A stretch of DNA of 64,000 bases from Perognathus longimembris pacificus (Eukaryota > Chordata > Mammalia > Rodentia > Heteromyidae). The position numbers and the translations under genes are program-made. Positions 11,201-24,921 of this stretch are shown here, one piece after another. The stretch is from positions 75,499,298 to 75,563,297 of the forward strand of contig NC_063167.1 in NCBI RefSeq assembly GCF_023159225.1. The letters run 5' to 3'. Within the stretch, counting starts at the first letter, position 1. Every line of letters starts with the position of its first letter. A model generated the notes under the pieces. That model ran no database searches. It saw nothing but the letters and a program-made list of their open reading frames with translations, and was not told the origin of the DNA.

Positions 11201-14187
11201 AACCATAGGAGGGAAAAGCAAAATGCATATTCTTCTCTGAAGTAATGAATCAGTACATGCTTCAGAGTTCTGAGAACCTGCATTCTGAAAGAAATAATGA
11301 ATCTCTCGAGAACCAAAGTGTAAAGAAGAATACATGTTATGCCATCACCTGTGGTAGCAACTGGTAGCTAATAAGTTTAAATTAAACTAAAATTTAAAAA
11401 TCAGTTCCTTAGTCTACACTAGCCACATTTCCCTGTTTCAAGTGTTCAGTAAGCACTGGCTTCTGAAGTGTACATTACAGATCTGGAACCCTCCTATCAT
11501 CCCAGAAAGTCCTACTCGCACAACCCTGGAGAGTTTAGGTGTGGAAGAGGAAGTGGGAGAAGTTTGGAAGAGGCAAGAAACTATTTTCAGGATTAGAATG
11601 CACATTTTAGTTACCTGAGGTACACTAAGAAAACTCTTGATTTCCAAGTACTGATACAGTAGACTATTGTCTTCTATTCTCAACAAACCATTCTCCAGTA
11701 GTTCCTACAGATGAAAATATATGCATATAGCTCAAGAGCTGTATTTGTTGGTCTTTTAAATGATAATGGAAGCAAACAAAACTTACCAATCCTTTGGAGA
11801 GAACAGACTCCTCTGTTCTGGAAGAAAATATAAAAAATTATTAGTATGATTTTACAAATTGCTTTAGAATGATTCTTTAGGAAATATAAAAGATTTTTTA
11901 AAATAATTATTTATTGTCAAAGTGATGTACAGAGGGACTACAGTTTCATACGTAAGGCAGTGGTTAAATTTCTTGTATAATTTGTTATTTCCTCCATTTC
12001 CCCCCTCCCCTTCCCCTTTTCCCTCTCCCCCTATGAGTTGTTCAGTTGGTTTACACCAAATGGTTTTGCAAGTACTGCTTTTGGAGTTGTTTGTCTTTTT
12101 ATCCTTGTCTCTCAATTTTGATACAAGCCAAATGCTGGTAGTTCATGCCTGTAATCCTATCTACTTGAGAGGCTAAGAATGGGAGGACTGTGATTTGAGA
12201 CGACACTGGGCATAAGAACTTGTGACAGCCTTTCTCAACTAATGCCTATATTGGATGGCCCACATCTATCATCCTAGATATGTGGAATGTTGAGATGTAG
12301 ATAATCGTTGTTTGGCCATAAAGCTGGATATAGTGGTATACTTCTGTCAGGCCAGCTACTATGGTAGGGAGTGATACATATGGAAGTAATGGTCCAGGTG
12401 CACTCTTGGCAGGAAGTAAGACGCTATCTGAATTATAACCAGTCAAAAAAGGGCTGGAGACATGGCTCAGCAGGATGCCTACCTTGTAAGTACCTTGTGT
12501 TCAAACTCTAGTACCACCAATGAGAAAAAATGTGTACCATTAGCCACGTATACAACCCAGTCATCTAGTAGTTGAAGATTGAGACAGGAAGATCTTGGAT
12601 TTGAGGTCAGCCTGGACTACATAGTTGTCTCAGCAAAACAAAATTTATGTAATATAAATAAAACTTCTATTGACAAAAGAACTCAAAATTCTTTTTTTTT
12701 TTTTTTTTTTTTTTGCCAGTCCTGGGCCTTGGACTCAGGGCCTGAGCACTGTCCCTGGCTTCTTCCCGCTCAAGGCTAGCACTCTGCCACTTGAGCCACA
12801 GCGCCGCTTCTGGCCGTTTTCTGTATATGTGGTGCTGGGGAATCGAACCTAGGGCCTCGTGTATCCGAGGCAGGCACTCTTGCCACTAGGCTATATCCCC
12901 AGCCCTCAAAATTCTTAATCTACTTTATCTGCTTTAGATTTGGAAACATATTCCAATGTGATCAAAATTAACCTACTTGGAGCTTATTTCTTGATATTCA
13001 AATCAGTAAATCTTTAAGAGTAAGTGGAAGAAATGGTAAAACCTCAATTTTTATGTTAAAAAAGCTCAAAGCTTTCTACTTATGAGAATTGTTTTAAACA
13101 AACAGTTGTGATCATTATTAACTAAATATTAGGATCTGTGGTTTAAAAAATCTGGCTCCAGGTTCTTATTCTAGCCATGTAAGAAGCAAGGAATGTTTTG
13201 GCTTGGTGACCCAGACAGTTTGAAAGTCTCAGCACTGAAAACCAAAAATTCAAATCAATACATCACTGCATGAGTAATATAAACTACTTGAATATAAAAT
13301 TAAGATACTTAATACAGCAGATTTATAGAATTAACCACTATCTATGCCAAGAGACCCTCAGAAATCCCTGCCTTATAGGCTGAGGTTTTAGACATTTTCT
13401 ATCTGATAAATATCCCTTCCCTTGAGAAGAGCTGAAATGGGTAAACTGTCCTTAGTTCTCTGACAAGGAGGACAATATTGCAAAAGACCTTGAGCCCAAG
13501 AGGTAAATTTAAAACCTATCATAGGGAGAGAAACAAATTATATAGTTTTGAAATCTTAAGTTTCTGTCTGAAGATCTGTTCCCTTGATGACTTTTTTTTA
13601 AATAAAGAAAGTCCTACTTCTTAGCACCTCAAATGAGAAAAGTTACACTTGAATGGTGCCTTGTTTATACCCTATGCTACCCAATGTGAGACCAAACTGC
13701 CTCTCTTGCTTTGATGCAGTTCACAGACTGGGTCCATAAAGCACAAGCATGGGTGCCTTTCTGTTGACAGCCTTCAAGTGGAGGAGGCTGCAGGGGGAAA
13801 GAGGCATCTCACATCCCATTCTACCACCTTTTGAAATACATTTCAGAGCCATAGAAACACAAGCCTAGAAAGCCCCTTAAAAAAAACAAAAACTTAACAT
13901 TTACTTATTATAAAACAGTCAGTTAATGAGGACCTGGCAAAGAAGATGTAGTTCCCCTCATGGCAAGAATTATTCTAAATCTATTAAATCCTAAGTCACC
14001 ATCTAAATGATCTTACCTTTGCAGAAAGACTTCAATATGCTCCATGTTAAACTGCAAAATGTATGATGGGCTTAAATAGAAAAAAATACATACAATAAGT
14101 TTTTTTTTCCCCCGCCAGTGTTGGGGATCAAACCCAGGGCTTCACATATGCGTTCTACCACTGATCTATATCCCCAGCCCCAAGGTG

Positions 14188-14239
<52 letters not shown>

Positions 14240-17200
14240 TTAGAAATTTTATTCACATGTGTTCAGTTTCAGTTAAATTGTCTCCTCCCCCAAAAAGATA
14301 TGTTTAGAACCATAACCTCCAATGCTCAGAATGTAATCTTACTTAGTTTTTATAAAGGAAATACATAGTGAAATTTCTGGGGTGAACCTTAGTCAAATAT
14401 GGTTGAATTATAGGGCAGTTTGGACATAGACATGCAGACAGGGACAATGCCATTGAAGACAAAGAATACATATATATATATGTTATGTACATACATTACT
14501 ATATATTATATATATATGTACGCACAAACACACACAAAGAATGTCAAAGACTACAAGTAAACTCCTAGAAGATAGAGAAGAAACCTCTAGCTTCTGAGAC
14601 TCTCTTTCACATCCCCCAGAAGTTTAATCTCTCAGACAGCTCAATCTCAGACCTGTAAGCCCCTAGAACTTTGAGACAAGATGTTATTAATTTAACAATC
14701 TATTTTGTGGTACTTTGTTACAGCAGGCATAGCTGTATATAACTATTTTGGTAGTTCTTGAGTATAAGTGGTACCCGACAGGAATATATTTGAATTCCTC
14801 CTATACAATTAAATGTAGCAGAGGGGGAGGTAGGAAAAGTAGAGGAGGAGAATGACTGAAATACATAATTTATGTACATGAGAAAGTCACAGAGAAACTC
14901 CTCCGTAGCTAATATATGCTAATTAAAAAGTAAAAAGTTTATTCTTTAAAAAAAAAAAGGACAAAAATAACCAATGCAAAAAGGAGTGAAGGCGGGGCTG
15001 GGGATATGGCCTAGCGGCAAGAGTGCTTGCCTCCTATACATGAGGCCCTGGGTTCAATTCCCCAGCACCACATATACAGAAAACGGCCAGAAGTGGCGCT
15101 GTGGCTCAAGTGGCAGAGTGCTAGCCTTGAGCAAAAAGAAGCCAGGGACAGTGCTCAGGCCCTCAGTCCAAGCCCCAGGACTGGCCAAAAAAGGAGTGAA
15201 GGCATGGCTCAAGTGGTAGACACGAGAAAGGAACTGGATCAATACCTAGCTTGTGTAAAATTAAAATGTAGGGCCAAGCTCTGGTGCTCATGCATGTAAT
15301 CCTATCTACTCATGAAGCTGAGATCTAGGATCATAGTTCAAAGCCAGCTAAGGCAGGAAAGTCCATAAGACTCTTATCCCTAGTTAACCACCAAAAGCCA
15401 GAAATGGAGCTGTGGCTAACGTGGTAGAGTGCCAGCCTTGAGCACCCAGGCCCCAAGTTCAAGTCTTAAAACCAGGAAAAAAAAAAAAGATATGAACGCT
15501 TTTACCTTAACACCATCGGCAGCTGGTCAAGATTGATGCCCTGAACAAATACCAGATACGCCAGAGAAGCCATGGAGTCTGCCAGCTGTTTGTCTTCTTC
15601 CTCCTCAAATTCAAGGTAATCCCAAGTCTTCTTTCTCTTTCCATGATTAAAAATAATTTGGGGCAAAGGGTATCCAATTGCTGCTAATAAGCTCTGTGAA
15701 ATGGGTTAAAGAAGCTTATCATGTGGGCAGACTCTAGGGTATCCCCTTGCCTCACCCCCATGACCTGCATTATCCCTTCCCCTTAAGCAAGTATAGGAGC
15801 TAAGACTGACTTTTGTTTTGTTTTTTTGCCAGTCCTGCGCCTTGGACTCAAGGCCTGAGCACTGTCCCTGGCCTCTTCCTGCTCAAGGTTAGCACTCTGC
15901 CACTTGAGCCACAGGGCCACTTCTGGACATTTTCTATATATATGTGGTGCAGAGGAATCGAACCTAAGCCTTCAAGCACTCTTGCCAGTAGGCCATATTC
16001 CCAGACCTAAGACTGACTTTTAAACAATAGAATAATGACTCATGGCTAAATTATGTGATATGTCAAAGTAAAGGCATTTTTGTAGATATAATGAAGGTTT
16101 CTAATCAGGTGATTTAAAATTATTCAGAGAGGTTAGTATCCTGCTTGAGCCAGACTTAGGTAGCAGATTATTTTGTTTCTTGCTTCTGAAGCTTGGATTT
16201 TAGTTTTGGGCCTTAAGTTGGTAACATTTGAGCCACAACCTAGTCAGGAAAACCAGGAGCTCACATTTATGTCTCAACTTCAATCCTCCTGTTTATTCTT
16301 TTCATGTAGCTGGGATGGCAAGTGTACCCCACCCACCATGCCCAGTAATTAGTAAAGAAGAGGTTATCATGAACTTTTTGCCTGGATAATTTCAAATCTT
16401 CATCATAAGTCAACAAGGATCAATACACTAAGAAATTATTGTGTCAGTTCTGGTGGGACACACCTATAATCTCAGCACTCAGAAGGTAGGAAGGTATAAG
16501 TTCAAGGCCAGCTTGAGCATAATGCATTTGGATCAGTGTTACCTTTTATCATTCTCATTCTCCCCCATCTCTCAACCCCACCCATCCTATACATATATGT
16601 ATACATGTTCTTACTTATGAATAGAAGTCTGGAAGGTGTTCATAGTATTATCTTGGAAAATGAAAGTATTGCTGGTTTTTTTGTTCTATCTTTTGGCCTA
16701 TCTAAAACCACATATCGCTTTATTAATAAATTATCAATGTATAGGCTGATGTGAAGTACATGAGAATATAGCAGGATTAATTACATTTAAGGTCACAGTA
16801 GACTTTATAGCAGATTAAATTGACTGTACTTACTATTATGTCAGAAGCAAAACTCCTTAAAGGATCATCCTCAGCTTCTTCAGATTGTTCTAGGAACTGT
16901 GCTGTCAGTAAAGGGCATTTCAAGCTTTTGAAACAGCTAAAGCATAAGAAATGGATAAGTATGAAGTCAACACTACAGAAACATAAAATGTCTAGGTCTT
17001 TCGATATTTTCTTTTGGGTTTTTTCTTGCCAGTTCTGGAGCTTGAACTTAGGGCCTGGGCCCTGTCTCTGAGCTTCTTTTGCTCAAACCTAGCACTCTGG
17101 CCTTTTCTGCTTATGTGGTGCTGAGGAATCAAACACAGGGCTTCATGCATGCTAGGAAAGCACTCTGCTATGCCACATTCCTAGCCCCTGAGATAGTTTT

Positions 17201-20200
17201 ACATCAAAAATAAAATAAGGGGCTGGGAATATGGCCTAGTGGTAGAATGCTAGTCTTGAGCAAAAAGAAGCCAGGGACAGTGCACAGGCCCTGAGTTCAA
17301 GCCCCAAGACAGGCAAAAAATAAAATAAGCACTGCTGTGTTCTGGATGTTTATCTCCTCCAAACCTCATATTGAGACTGAACTGCCAATGAACAGTACCT
17401 CAAGTCCTTGGCAGCCATTTTGGACCTTGTGTGTTTAGTCTCTGTACCCTGGGGAGGACTAGGTGGTAAGAACACTACTGGATTTTTTGGTCAGGCTGGA
17501 TGCACAACTGTCCAGTAGTCCTGGTGTTTTCAAAGGGAGAATTTCCCCACAGCCATAATAGCTTCCTTGAGCTATGGATAACCATTTCCCTACTCTCATT
17601 ATTTCATATTATAAAGCATAAAAGCAATACATAGAAAAACATAAAGTAAAATATTTGGTTTTCTAAACTAAAACACCTGGTTTTCAATACCTTATTATAT
17701 CAATATAGTATCTGGTTACAAAAGTATCAATGCCAAGTTGGGTGCTGGTGACTCAAACCTGTAATCCCGGCTCAAAAGGCTGAGATCTAAGGATCGAGCT
17801 TCAAAGCCAGCCCAGGCAGGAAAGTCTGAGACTCTTATCTCCAATTAACTACCAGAAAACCAGAAGTAACACTGTGGTTCAAAGTGGTAGAGCACTAGCC
17901 TTGAGCAAAAAAGCTTAGGGACAGTACCCAGGCTCTGGGTTCAAGGCCCACAACCAACCAAAAAATAAAAATAAAAAGTATATATTTATTAATATATGGT
18001 ATTATACATAACATACATAATATCAATGCCTCATTAAATGCCCATGCTGTATCAGTTAAGCTCCAAAATCTGAAGCAAAAGCCAGGTGCCATTGGCTCAA
18101 ATCCAAGCTACTCAGGAGGCTGAGATCTGACAACTGAGGTTCAGAGCCATCCCAGACAAATTTGAGAGACTTTATTTCTAATTAACAAGAAGCCAGAACT
18201 AGAGGTTTGGATCCAGTGGTGGAACACTAGCTATGAACAAAAAAAAAAACTAAGTGAGGAGAGTGAGAGAGGCCCTGAGTCAAGGTCCAGTACCACCAAC
18301 ATTAGATAAACAAATCTCAAACTGCATTCATATTCGTATGGCAAATTGGAAACATAAAGTAACTGAACCATCAATTACTTAAGTCCATGTTCTTAACAAC
18401 ATACTTACAATTTCAGCAGTTCATCTTTTAATTTTTCCTTTTCTTTTTCTTCTTTGCCATTAATGACTTCTTCCACAAAAGGTTTAGTGAACTCTGTTAA
18501 GGCCTTGCAACATTGGCAGAGGCCATAGTCATCTGCTTCTATCTGTTCTTTTGAGTATGGAACAGGGAGGAGAGACAGCTGACTCCAGAGGGTAGACAAT
18601 GCCAATCCAACTGAATATGCCCTGTTGTTAGGAAGTTTCTGAATCACTGAAACAGACATGGAGTTGTTATTAAAACAGTTTCATGAAGCAGTTCAGTGTA
18701 CAGAATTACAAGACTCCTCTTGTCCTTACATTTTAACAACCCTGTTAACAGGCTGACTTACGTATCATAGCTTAATTGGAAGTGTTTTTCCTTGTCCATA
18801 AAACTAAGCATTTTAAGCATATTATGTATGAAAGTACACAAACCTCTCATAGTACATACATCTTGTTTATGTGTGTTTACAATGTTATATTCTTAAGACA
18901 GAAACACTCTTCATTTTTACAAGCACAATACAGTAGTAGTAGACTATGAAACAATGTATAAATGGGAATATCACTACTTTTTCTCTTCAAGATTTTGAAT
19001 ATTGCAAGTGCTACAAAGCTGATGAGCATTTATATTTAAATGAATTTATTCCAATTTCTGATTCTAGGATCCTGTATCATACATATTTCCTAAAATAAAA
19101 AATAATCTCTTCCCATGAATAAATACAGGCTATCTGCTGTGCTCAACCAGGGAGCCTCCTCATTCCATATCTCCTAGTGTCTCTATCCAGCCATAGCTTT
19201 GCTATTCTTCCCTCCAACCTCCCAAAGCCCTGCCTGACATTCTAACCAAGATACAGAACAACCATAATACTAGCAGGCTGAGTATCACAGACACCTTGAA
19301 GAGAACCCTTTGACTATGCTTACAGGGAAAAATTATTCTTATAATCCACAGATAGGAAGGCTGGCCATAAAGCTACAGCTTGCAACATAACACACCAAAC
19401 ACAGGATAACATTCCGTAAAATATTTACTAGGTAGCCACTCGGCCAGGAAAATATCAGCAGGATTCAAACTGGCATTATTATGACTAGTGTAAGCAGAGG
19501 ACTTAATAATTTGGCCTAAACTTTATTTTAGTGTAGTATTCATATTTTTGGTATAAACATCAATGTCTTTACACAAATAAAGCAAGAAATACTTTTATAT
19601 CAAAATGCTCATTACCTGTTTGTAATGGCTGAAGTAAAAGAAGAATAATTTGGGATATCTGTTTTCCAGAAGGCTCTTCAATCAGTTCAAGCAAACCCAA
19701 CAATAATTCCTTTGGATTACATAACTATAAAAATATTCACAATTGAACCTGTTTAAGTTGTATTTAAAGCCACATGATTACTATTTTTAAGAAGGTATAT
19801 ATTAAGAAAATACAATGACTTTTGTTTAACAGTAAAATACCTTAACTAGTTGTTAGGAGATACTAGAGGAGGAGGACGAAGAAAAGGGTGGACGGTCAGA
19901 GCTCAGGTTTCACCCTGTGCTTCATGGGTATGCACTAGCTGTTGGGTGCTACACACTAGCTGCTGGTGTTCCCCAGGCTTCTCACAGATGGGCCCTTCCT
20001 ATGGAACCTGCCTGGGTATTTAGAGTAGCCCACAAAATCTTTTCTACTACCTGAAGATAGAACTTTACACTGCTTTCAGACTGGACAGGTCTTACCATCT
20101 CATTTGCCTTCATTTGTAGTTGCTTTTTTCCCCTCCAGAGCTGAGGATCAAACCTAGGGTTTCACACATGCTAGGCAAGCTCTTCTACTACTGAGCTACA

Positions 20201-23200
20201 TCCTCAGCCTAATGTTTTTAAAAAGCCCATGTAGTCAGGAACGCATATTAGGAGAAGCTTCTTTCTACATATATATTTTACCTATCTCCAAGTAGTTTCC
20301 TATGATGTCATTTTTTCCCTCAAAATTTATCTTTCTAAGTCACCACATATTAACTTGGAACTCTCCTAGCCTTTTACCAATGGTCACTCTCTTAAGGTTG
20401 TAAGTCACAACTGATCTGTGTTCTGCTTCCTACTCATTCTCTCGTGGTTGCTTGTAATTCTAGGTTTTTTAATTTTGTTTTTGGAAAGGATTTGAAATTA
20501 ATTGCCACAGAAGAGCACTGACATTTGGTTCTAGTTCCTGTATTACAAAAAGATCAGTGTACTTCTCTAAACACTGGATCCATAATGTGTATGATACAGC
20601 TGTTTGTCAGGATACAGCTTCGCAGGTCTTTCCCTCAGGATTCTGAACCTATAAGTCTGGTGTGTTTAGTAATTCTGATATCCAGAAACTCTGAGAAGTG
20701 GGAAGTAGAACTGTTCTTCCCATCAAATAGGATTAGGCTTTTCTCCAGAGGATTCTCTTCTGCATATTACTTTCATGAACTAAAAAGTGTTCTTAGCAAG
20801 TAACATTAATTAAACATTAAAAGGAATTACAATACTGCTATGGATTATGAGAAAGAACCTAGTTTTATTAACTTACCTTTACTAAGAAATCAAGCATCAG
20901 AAAATAATCTTTTCTTTTATCATCTTTATCATTCCACAAAAGACACCTAACAAGTGGACCAACAAGATTCCAGCCCATAGACCTGATGATAACCTGAAAA
21001 ACATTGTCAGAGTAAAGCAAACACTGCCCTCTGCAGGACTCTCAGCATGTTTTCCTAACCTGGAGGAGCTTAGGATGTCGCTGACACAAAGTGAGGCCAA
21101 CCACATTTCACTCACTTTCCAGGGTAGGCTACAAACATATATACTGACATTATAAAATACTTTTTTTTTTTTTTTTTGGCCAGTCCTGGGCCTTGGACTC
21201 AGGGCCTGAGTATTGTCCCTGGCTTCTTCCCGCTCAAGGCTAGCACTCTGCCACTTGAGCCACAGCGCCACTTCTGGCCGTTTTCTGTATATGTGGTGCT
21301 GGGGAATCGAACCTAGGGCCTCGTGTATCCGAGGCAGGCACTCTTGCCACTAGGCCATATCCCCAGCCCTATAAAATACTTTTTAAGGCTGGGAGTGGTG
21401 GTTTACACCTGCAACCCAGCTACTCAGGAGGCAGAAATGGGGAGGACCCCAGTTGAAGGACAATCTGGGTTAAAAGTTAGAGCAATCCATTCTCAACCAA
21501 TAATGAGCTAGACATGGTAGTGCTTTCCTGTCTTCCCAGCTTCACATAAAGCTTAAATAGGAAGGTAATGTTCTAGGCCAAACCGGACATGAAGATGAGA
21601 CCCTATCTAAAAAATAAGTAAAGCAAAAAAGCTGAGCCTATGGCTCGAGTACTATTTCGCTTGCTTGATAAGTGTAAGGTACTGAGTTCAAACCCAAGTA
21701 CCACAAAAATAAATAAATACTTTTTAATACTTTCACTGAGCAAGACAAAAGTATTTTATGTTTTACTGTCAGGTAACTTGGCCTTTCTTAGGATTTGAAT
21801 AGTTCCTCTATTTTCATTAAGAGAGTTATTAACTTGCTTGAGATGAACAGGTACTTAAGCCAAGTGTTAATGGCTCATGTCTGTCATCCAACTAGTGGGA
21901 AGCTGAGATGAGAGGATAGAGGTTCCAAGATAGCCCAGGAAGAAAAGTCTACAAGGGGCTGGGTGGGAATATGGCTTAGTGGCAAGAGTGCTTGCCTCGT
22001 ATACATGAGCCCTGGGTTCAATTCCCCAGCACCACATATATAGAAACGGCCAGAAGTGGCACTATGGCTCAAGTGGCAGAGTGCTAGCCTTGGGCAAAAA
22101 GAAGCCAGGGACAGTGCTCAGGCCCTGAGTCCAAGGCCCAGGACTGGCAAAAAAAAAAAAAAAAAAAAGTCTACAAGACCCCATTGCAATGGAAAGAAGT
22201 TGAGCATGATAGTATGTGCCTGTCATGCCAGCGACAGCACAAAGCCTAGCCCAGGAGGATCCTAGGTGCATGCCCAGGCAGAAAGCAAACCTTTCTCAAA
22301 AGTAACCAGTGCAGCCAGGTGCTGGTGGCTCATGCCTGTAATCCTAGCTACTCAGGGGGCTAAGATCTGAGGATCACTGTTTGAAGCCAGCCCAGGCAGG
22401 AAAGTCTATGAGACTCTTATCTCCAAGTAAGCACAAAAAAGCCAGAAGTAGGGCTGTGGTTCCAATGGTAGAGTGCTAAAAAAAGTCAGTCTGGAAATAT
22501 TTATGAGTGCTTACTTTCAATTTTAAGTTCATGGAAATGGGCTCCCTTGCAATTTTTTTTTTCATTGCTACAACATTAAATCGTTACTTTAAAATTTATA
22601 ATCAAGGCATATGTTTTCATATATTAGCAATAGATATGTTCATATGTGTGTACATCTGTAAATAAGTAGTTTTGTTTCTATGTGTATACACACATATTTA
22701 TGATTGATATAATAACATAAGCTATTCAGGAGACAGAGATTTGAGGGTTATAGGTCAACTCTAAATCCAGCCCAGACAGGGAAGTCCATGAGACTGTTAT
22801 TTTCATGTAATTACAGAAAAACCAGAAATGAAACTGTAGCTCAAGTGTTAAAGCACTAGCCTTGATGCACTACCCTGAGTTCAAACTCCTAGGACCAGCA
22901 CCAAAATAAAAAATTATAATAATAATAATTGACTTGATAATCAACATGTTATTTGTAGATATGGGGTATCATTAAAGAATAATTATTGTAACAAAAGAAC
23001 ATTGGAAAGTTGAAACATGTCTGAACTGGGAGATGGATATTAATGGGAAGAGGGTAGGTGAACAGAGATGGATAAAGAGGGGTAATATTATCATAATAAT
23101 TTATGTACATGTTTGAACAGGGAAACACAGTGAGATTGATTAGGAGAAGAGGTAATAGGGAGGAGGATGGAGGGGGTGACTCTGGTCAAGATGCATTGTA

Positions 23201-24889
23201 TACAAAATGGGTATACTAAAATAAAACATTCTTATACAACTAATTGATGCTAATAAAATAATTGAATTGGTTAAAAAAAAAAAAGAGCTCAGGGACAGCA
23301 CCCAGACCCCAAGTTCAAGCTCCAAGACTGGTACATGAGTGTGCACACACACAAACTCACAAACAAGTATCCAGCTCAAAAAAGAATGGACAAACACAAG
23401 TTTGAGGCAGAAGGATAGTGAATTGGAGGCTAGCTCAGGCAAAGTTAGTATTGAGACCCTCTCTCAAAAACAAAGGACAGACCACGCACAATAGATCATA
23501 ATTGTAATCCCTGATTACAATCCTTAATGAGAAGGGTCACAATTTGACGCTGGCCTCAGGCAGAAACATGAATTTTTACCTGAAAAATAGCTAAAGCAAA
23601 TGGGGCTGTGGTCATGGCCAAGTGGTAGTGTGCCTACCAAACATCTGTTAAATTCAATCCTGGGTTCAATTCCCAGCACCAAATAAAAAGAGAAAGAAAA
23701 TACAGTTGTAGTCCATTTTAAACACTGCTTATCAAAATCAGAACCTGAGTTTAGCAGAGCATACATACAAAGGTAATTGATTCTCAAGCTATTAAGACTA
23801 AACCTGCCTACGCTTAAAATTTATCCTATCAGCTATTTAGTTAGAAGCATGCTAAAAATAAACTGCTCAAACCCACTGAGGTGGCTCAAGCCTGTAATCC
23901 TAATACTTGGAGAGAGGGAGATTGGAGGAATCAGAGGCCAGCCCAGCATAGAAGTTCACAAGACTCCACCTTAGGTAATGTCTGGGCATGGCAGTCAGTG
24001 CACACTTGTCATCCCAAGTTATGGGGGAAGCACAGCCAGGGCATAGTGGCACATGCCTGTCATCCCAGTGACAATAAACAGGAGGACTGAGGGTCAGGTA
24101 AGCCTGTGCAGAAAGCAAGCCATTATCTCCAGAATAACTAGAGCAAAAGGGCTGGAGGCATGGTTCACGGTGTAGAGTGCAAGCAGAAACATTTACGGTT
24201 TCAAATCTCAGGATGCGGAGACCTAAAGATGAAGGTTCAATGCCAGCCAGGGCAGAAATGTGTGAGAGACTCTTCCAATTAACCAGCAAAGATGCTGGAT
24301 TGGAGGTATGGCTCTAGTGGTAGAGCATGAGCTGTGAGCAAAAAACCTGAGCCAGAACCGGAGACCCTAGTTCAAGCCCTAATACTATCCCCCATACCAT
24401 CAAAAAAAAGGTATCACTGAAAATAAAGCTGGGTTACATTTAACCTTTTAGTGATTGTTTCTTACCTAAAATCTTTTTTTGGAAATGGAATATCACTATA
24501 TTGCCCAAGCTGATCTTGACCTTGTGTGCTCAAGGAATCCTCTCACCACAACTGCCCAAGTAGCTGAAGTTACAAGGGTTAAATACTCAGTACCTGTCCA
24601 TGCAGTTGTGGAATGGCTACGTTCATACACATATAGAGCATTTAAGAAAGCATAGGGCTGGGCACGGGTGACTCGCACCTGTAATCCTAGCTACTGAAAA
24701 GACCCAGATCTGAGGATCAAGGTTCAAAGTCAGCCTGAGCAGAAAAAGTACATGAGACTCTTGCCTCCAATTTCCAAGTAGAGAGCTGGAAGTGGAAGTG
24801 TGACTCAAGTGGTAGAGTATCAGCTTTGAGCAGAAGAAGCCAAGTAAGAGCATGAAGCCATGAGTTCAAGCCCCAGTACTGGCAAAAAT

Positions 24890-24921
<32 letters not shown>

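Noticed and set aside
12579..12852. Recurring reading frames giving similar ASPGPWTQGLSTVPGF-type peptides at many sites (12.6, 15.8, 22.1, 36.7, 43, 46.3, 49.3, 61.6 kb and more)
   Set aside because: They are translations of antisense copies of the dimeric SINE. The similarity reflects repeat identity, not a protein family.
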